Of a stretch of 8,337 bases of DNA, positions 5,169-8,337 are shown piece by piece. Position 1 is the stretch's first letter; each line of letters begins with the position of its first letter. A program made the position numbers and the translations under genes. The stretch comes from JBBQBQ01 sp038317685 (GTDB taxonomy: Bacteria; Desulfobacterota; Desulfuromonadia; Desulfuromonadales; DDH964): assembly GCA_038317685.1 (NCBI GenBank), contig JBBQBQ010000154.1, forward strand, positions 1-8,337, written 5' to 3'. A model generated the notes under the pieces. It was not told the origin of the DNA and did no database searches. It saw only the letters and a program-made list of their open reading frames with translations.

Positions 5169-6924
5169 TCTTAAGCATTTCCCATGCCGACCCTTGACCT
5201 GCCGCTGCCAAAACCGCAGGCCGCCAACCGCGGACGCCATTGATCAGCCAGAGCCGTTCGGCCCGCCGCAGGTCGCCCCGAGTCACCTCGGCTTCGGCAA
5301 TGATCCCGTCGGCCAGGAGTCGGGAGCGCAGGGTCCCGGGAAGGAGTCCGCAAACCAGCGGCGGCGTGACCAGCCGGCGGTCGATCTCGGCCACCAGGTT
5401 GGCGGTCAAGGCCTCGGTGACGGCTCCCGCCGTATTCCAGAGGAGCACCTCATCGCAGTCCCGCGCGGAGTCCCGGGCGGCCTGGTAGAGACGGCGATGG
5501 CTGGTCTTGTGGTAAAGGAAGGGGTCGCTCGGGTCGATGGGGGCGGCGGCCAGGCCGAGCCGCAGCGGCTGCTCCGGGTTCGGCTCCAGGAGGGCGGCCT
5601 CGGTGCGGATTCCGCCATCGGCGCCCAGGAGCAGGCGCAGCTTGTGCGGCCGGAGCGGCAGTCCGGCGGCGACGGCGGAAAGCCGGGCGAGAATCTCCTG
5701 GCGCTGCCAGGGGAAATCGAAGTAATCGGCGGACCCGGCGAGGCGCTGGAGGTGTTCCTCCAACAGCCAGTAACCCTCGTCGGCCGTCCAGCGCAGCGAT
5801 TCGAGGAGGGCGAAGTCCGGTTGCGGCCGGGTGAGGATACGCGCCTTGGCGAGACATTCGGCGTATTCGCTGGCGCTTTCCGAATCCCAGGTGATGCCGG
5901 CGCCGACCCGGTATTCGACGTCCTGGTTGTCCCGGTCGATGAGAGCGGTGCGGATCGCCACCGCAAAGCTCGCCCGTCGTCCCGGGGCGAGACGGCCGAT
6001 GGCGCCGGTGTAGACCCGGCGGGGGCCATCCTCCAGGCCGGCGATGATTGCCATGGTGCTCAACTTGGGGGCGCCGGTGATCGAAGCGCAGGGGAAGAGG
6101 GCGGTGAAGACCTCGGCCAGGGATTGCTCGGTGCGGGTTGCGGCGCTGCTGGTCATTTGCCAGAGCGTCGGGTACTTCTCCACGGTGAAGAGCTCCGGCA
6201 CCTCGACGGCCCCGCCCAGGCGGGCCAGGTCGTTGCGCAGCATGTCGAGGATCATCAGATTCTCGGCGCGGTCCTTGATCGAGGCCGCCAATCCGAGCCC
6301 GCAGGCCCGGTCCGCGGCCGCTGTCAAACCCCGCGCCGCTGTCCCCTTCATGGGACGGACCGTCAGTTGCTCCCCCTCCCGAGCGAAGAAGAGTTCCGGC
6401 GAAGCCGAGCAGACGACGAACCGTCCGAGGTCGAGGTAGGCCGCCCCCCGCGCGCGTTGCCCCCCGGCCAGGGCGCAGAAAAACGCGAAAGGATCGGCCG
6501 GAGCAGCGGCGCGGAGCGGGAAGGTCAGATTGACCTGATAGCTGGCGCCGGCGGCGATCTCCTGTTTGATCGCCGCCACTGCCCGCGAGAAGTCTTCCGC
6601 CGACAACGCCGGCTCCCAAACCAGGGGCGGCGTCACGGCCGGAGGCGGAAGCTCGATGAGGGTTGGCGGAGGGTAGAGACCAAACCAGAGGAGGGGAAAA
6701 GCTCCCGGATCGCGGACCGTGCAAGCGCTGTCAAAGGCCGGCGCGGCTTCGTAGGAGACCAGACCGGCGGCGTGGCAGCCTTCTCCTTCGACGGCCTTCT
6801 CGACGGCCTCAAGAGTCGGCAGGACCTCGGCCGGCGAGCGGGCGGCAAGCACCCTCAACGGCTGCGAGTACAACAGCCAGCGGCCGCTGGGCTGGTCGAA
6901 GAAGATGGCGGAACCGGCGGTCAT
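5164..6924 (-). CDS. pabBC: Fused aminodeoxychorismate synthase component I / 4-amino-4-deoxychorismate lyase (PabBC)
   Basis: A 586-residue fusion carrying two steps of p-aminobenzoate synthesis for folate. The PabB half aminates chorismate; the PLP-dependent PabC half releases pyruvate to give p-aminobenzoate. The PabB half (about residues 1-365) has PMKGT with Lys193, which marks aminodeoxychorismate synthase rather than anthranilate synthase (Ala there). It also has DRAENLMILDMLRNDL, TVEKYPTLWQMTS and SITGAPK (281-287). The PabC half (about 370-586) opens LLESLRWTADEGYWLLEEHL, carries the probable PLP lysine in YHKTSHRRLY (Lys473), and has the conserved E-A-L-T-A-N-L segment (about 504-510). 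The start is the ATG at 6924 with a weak AGGCGA; a GTG at 6975 would add 17 residues. The glutaminase subunit PabA is not in the window. It follows the receiver gene by 99 bp and may be cotranscribed. Confidence 0.95.
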   Translation of the reverse strand: MTAGSAIFFDQPSGRWLLYSQPLRVLAARSPAEVLPTLEAVEKAVEGEGCHAAGLVSYEAAPAFDSACTVRDPGAFPLLWFGLYPPPTLIELPPPAVTPPLVWEPALSAEDFSRAVAAIKQEIAAGASYQVNLTFPLRAAAPADPFAFFCALAGGQRARGAAYLDLGRFVVCSASPELFFAREGEQLTVRPMKGTAARGLTAAADRACGLGLAASIKDRAENLMILDMLRNDLARLGGAVEVPELFTVEKYPTLWQMTSSAATRTEQSLAEVFTALFPCASITGAPKLSTMAIIAGLEDGPRRVYTGAIGRLAPGRRASFAVAIRTALIDRDNQDVEYRVGAGITWDSESASEYAECLAKARILTRPQPDFALLESLRWTADEGYWLLEEHLQRLAGSADYFDFPWQRQEILARLSAVAAGLPLRPHKLRLLLGADGGIRTEAALLEPNPEQPLRLGLAAAPIDPSDPFLYHKTSHRRLYQAARDSARDCDEVLLWNTAGAVTEALTANLVAEIDRRLVTPPLVCGLLPGTLRSRLLADGIIAEAEVTRGDLRRAERLWLINGVRGWRPAVLAAAGQGSAWEMLKR

Positions 6925-7023
6925 GGGGTCGCCTGGGGGGCTGGAGAAGAATTGCTGACTTACGCCGGATAACACCTGTCGGCGGGCTTGGTGAGCGCCA
7001 ATGGGAGGAGCGGGGAGAGGGGA

Positions 7024-7395
7024 TCAGGCCACCAGGTAATCTTGCACCAAGGTGACCAGGCGCTTGGCGGAAAAGGGCTTGGCGAGGTAGCCGTCGGCGC
7101 CGGACCGGGCCGCGAGCAGCCGCAGCTCCTGCTCACCCTTGGACGACATGAGCAGGACCGGAATGTGGCGGCTCCGGGCCCGGCCCTTGATCGCCTCGGC
7201 CTTCTTGTTCCCGGACATCAACGGCATCATCACGTCGAGAAGGATCAGGTCGGGGAGTTCCGGTCCATAGATGAGATGGTTGGAATAGACCCCGCATTCG
7301 GCGGTGGAAACCCGGTAGCCGGCTTCGGCGAGAAAGTCGCTGACCATGGCCAGGGTCACGGGGCAGTCATCGATGACCACAATATGTTTGCGCAT
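7024..7395 (-). CDS. Single-domain CheY-like response regulator
   Basis: A 123-residue receiver domain with no output domain. Residues match the phosphorylation site: acidic pair Asp9-Asp10 (VVIDDCP), phospho-acceptor Asp54 (LILLDVMMP), Ser84 in the Thr/Ser switch position (LLMSSKGE) and Lys106 (AKPFS). The aromatic switch position holds Tyr103. The ATG at 7395 has GGAG six bases upstream and a candidate promoter at 7424-7453. As a stand-alone receiver it must act by protein contact or phosphotransfer. The nearest kinase is the membrane PAS kinase beyond pabBC, and the HD-GYP protein is a possible downstream element; neither link is shown by sequence. Confidence 0.95.
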   Translation of the reverse strand: MRKHIVVIDDCPVTLAMVSDFLAEAGYRVSTAECGVYSNHLIYGPELPDLILLDVMMPLMSGNKKAEAIKGRARSRHIPVLLMSSKGEQELRLLAARSGADGYLAKPFSAKRLVTLVQDYLVA

Positions 7396-7423
7396 GCTGT
7401 CTCCATCAATAGAACGATGTTAC

Positions 7424-7453
7424 CGTATACCTCGTTCCTGCCGGGAATGTCCA
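7424..7453 (-). promoter_or_regulatory. Candidate sigma-70-type promoter for the receiver gene
   Basis: On the minus strand TGGACA (7453-7448; five of six consensus bases) and TATACG (7429-7424; four of six) are 18 bases apart. The predicted start would leave a leader of about 20 bases containing the GGAG ribosome site. It is the best match found in the 7396-7679 gap. Confidence 0.4.
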
Positions 7454-7558
7454 GTTAGAATGTTTTCAGTGGTATATTCAAATCTCATCATCTTTGCCCG
7501 ACAGCCTCGGTCAGACCAGCCGGCGCCCGGCGATCTTTCCCCTTCAGGAATGAAACCG

Positions 7559-7576
7559 CCTGGTTGCATAACCAGG
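7559..7576. repeat. Perfect inverted repeat CCTGGTT-GCAT-AACCAGG
   Basis: Seven-base arms with a 4-base centre, in the gap between the divergent receiver and ABC-F genes, 104 bp from the ABC-F start. No T-run follows in either direction, so it is more like an operator or RNA hairpin than a terminator. The regulator is unknown. Confidence 0.45.
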
Positions 7577-7679
7577 AAATTATCCACCCGGCCCGGCCGC
7601 GACCGGAAGGACAATTTGGCCTTGCGCTGATTTACCCCATCATGGTAACACTGCGGGACTTTTTCTTTGGAGTTTCCGT

Positions 7680-8337
7680 ATGATCCACCTTTCCAGCATC
7701 AGCCGTCAACACGGCTCGCAGGTCCTTTTCCAGGGCGCCAGCTTTCAGATCCTCCCCGGCACCCGCAGCGGCCTGGTGGGTCCCAACGGCGCCGGCAAGA
7801 CCACGGTGTTTCGTCTCATCACCGGCGAGGAGCACCCCGACGCCGGGGATATCGCCATCCCCAAAGGAACGGTGATCGGCTACTTCTCGCAGGATGTCGG
7901 CGACATGGCCGGCCGTTCTGCGCTGCACGCGGTCATGGCGGCCGCGGGGAACATCGTGCAGCTCGGCGAGGAGTTGACCCAGATGGAAGCCCAGATGGGC
8001 GAATCCCTCGACGACGACGTCATGGCGGCACTCCTGGAGCGCTACGGCGAGGCCCAGGCGGAGTTCGAGCATCGCGGCGGTTACGACCTGGAGAGCCGCG
8101 CCCAGACCGTCCTCACCGGCCTCGGCATCGGTCCCGACGCCTGGCACCGGTCGGTCGAATCGTTCAGCGGCGGCTGGAAGATGCGCATCGCCCTGGCGAA
8201 GATCCTCACCATCAACCCCGACCTTCTGCTCCTCGACGAGCCGACCAACCATCTCGACGTCGAGTCGATCATCTGGCTGGAGGAGTGGCTCAGCGACTCC
8301 TTCAAGGGGATGCTGCTGATGACCAGCCACGACCGCG
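7680..8337 (+). CDS. ABC-F family ATPase (C-terminus beyond window edge)
   Basis: The first 219 codons of a soluble ABC-F protein, a family with two ATPase domains and no membrane part that acts on the ribosome. The first nucleotide-binding domain is complete: Walker A GPNGAGKTT (residues 34-42), the Q-loop YFSQDVG, the signature SFSGGWKMRIALAKIL, Walker B LLLLDEPTNHLD and the H-switch TSHDR. LDVESIIWLEEWL after Walker B is characteristic of ABC-F. The start ATG at 7680 has GGAG seven bases upstream. It is the only plus-strand gene and is divergent from the receiver. The missing half (linker and second ATPase domain) prevents assignment to EttA, Uup, YheS or YbiT; the SGGWKMR signature leans to the YheS/YbiT/Uup side. 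Housekeeping function is more likely than antibiotic resistance, but this is inference. Confidence 0.93.
   Translation, partial: MIHLSSISRQHGSQVLFQGASFQILPGTRSGLVGPNGAGKTTVFRLITGEEHPDAGDIAIPKGTVIGYFSQDVGDMAGRSALHAVMAAAGNIVQLGEELTQMEAQMGESLDDDVMAALLERYGEAQAEFEHRGGYDLESRAQTVLTGLGIGPDAWHRSVESFSGGWKMRIALAKILTINPDLLLLDEPTNHLDVESIIWLEEWLSDSFKGMLLMTSHDR

Noticed and set aside
5194..6972. 592-codon plus-strand frame opposite pabBC
   Set aside because: Shadow of a gene with clear PabB and PabC motifs; no family features of its own.
7420..7614. 64-codon minus-strand frame upstream of the receiver
   Set aside because: TTG start, unconvincing ribosome site, no domain, and it overlaps the best promoter candidate for the receiver gene.
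7632..8330. 232-codon minus-strand frame opposite the ABC-F gene
   Set aside because: The plus strand carries Walker A, signature, Walker B and H-switch motifs, and the minus frame has none.

Overview
This window looks like the chromosome of a GC-rich, anaerobic or microaerophilic deltaproteobacterium, probably Desulfuromonadales/Geobacterales-like. The grounds are protein style only: a short-loop membrane PAS histidine kinase, an HD-GYP protein, a fused PabBC, and an OsmC-family selenoprotein candidate. I could not run a database search.

Layout. Every gene but one is on the minus strand. Read in the direction of transcription from the right, they are: a single-domain CheY-like receiver (7395-7024), a fused aminodeoxychorismate synthase/lyase PabBC (6924-5164), a two-TM PAS sensor histidine kinase (5065-3686), a PAS-HD-GYP cyclic-di-GMP phosphodiesterase (3504-2470, with a probable out-of-frame C-terminal continuation to 2355), a 49-aa glycine-zipper small ORF (2332-2183), a single-EamA-domain transporter (2071-1646), a decayed REP-associated/IS200-type transposase (about 1537-1244), an OsmC-family protein with an in-frame UGA (1202-738), and the N-terminal part of an aspartate/glutamate racemase-family protein (486 to the left edge). 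An ABC-F ATPase starts on the plus strand at 7680 and runs off the right edge.

How the genes fit together. The receiver, the histidine kinase and the HD-GYP protein form a plausible signalling set around a folate-biosynthesis gene, but none has a DNA-binding domain. The stretch from about 1200 to 2350 is more AT-rich and patchwork-like. It holds a broken transposase, short related GGGGTC motifs and a long inverted repeat, which suggests past insertion events.

The main discovery is at 738-1202. An OsmC-like ORF is interrupted by one in-frame TGA exactly where the family has its first catalytic cysteine. Coding continues in the same frame to an intact second cysteine. A 7-bp perfect hairpin with a CGUG loop lies 21-24 nt after the UGA, inside a 5-bp outer stem. 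This is the expected layout of a bacterial SECIS element, so the two apparent ORFs are best read as one 154-residue selenoprotein with Sec65.
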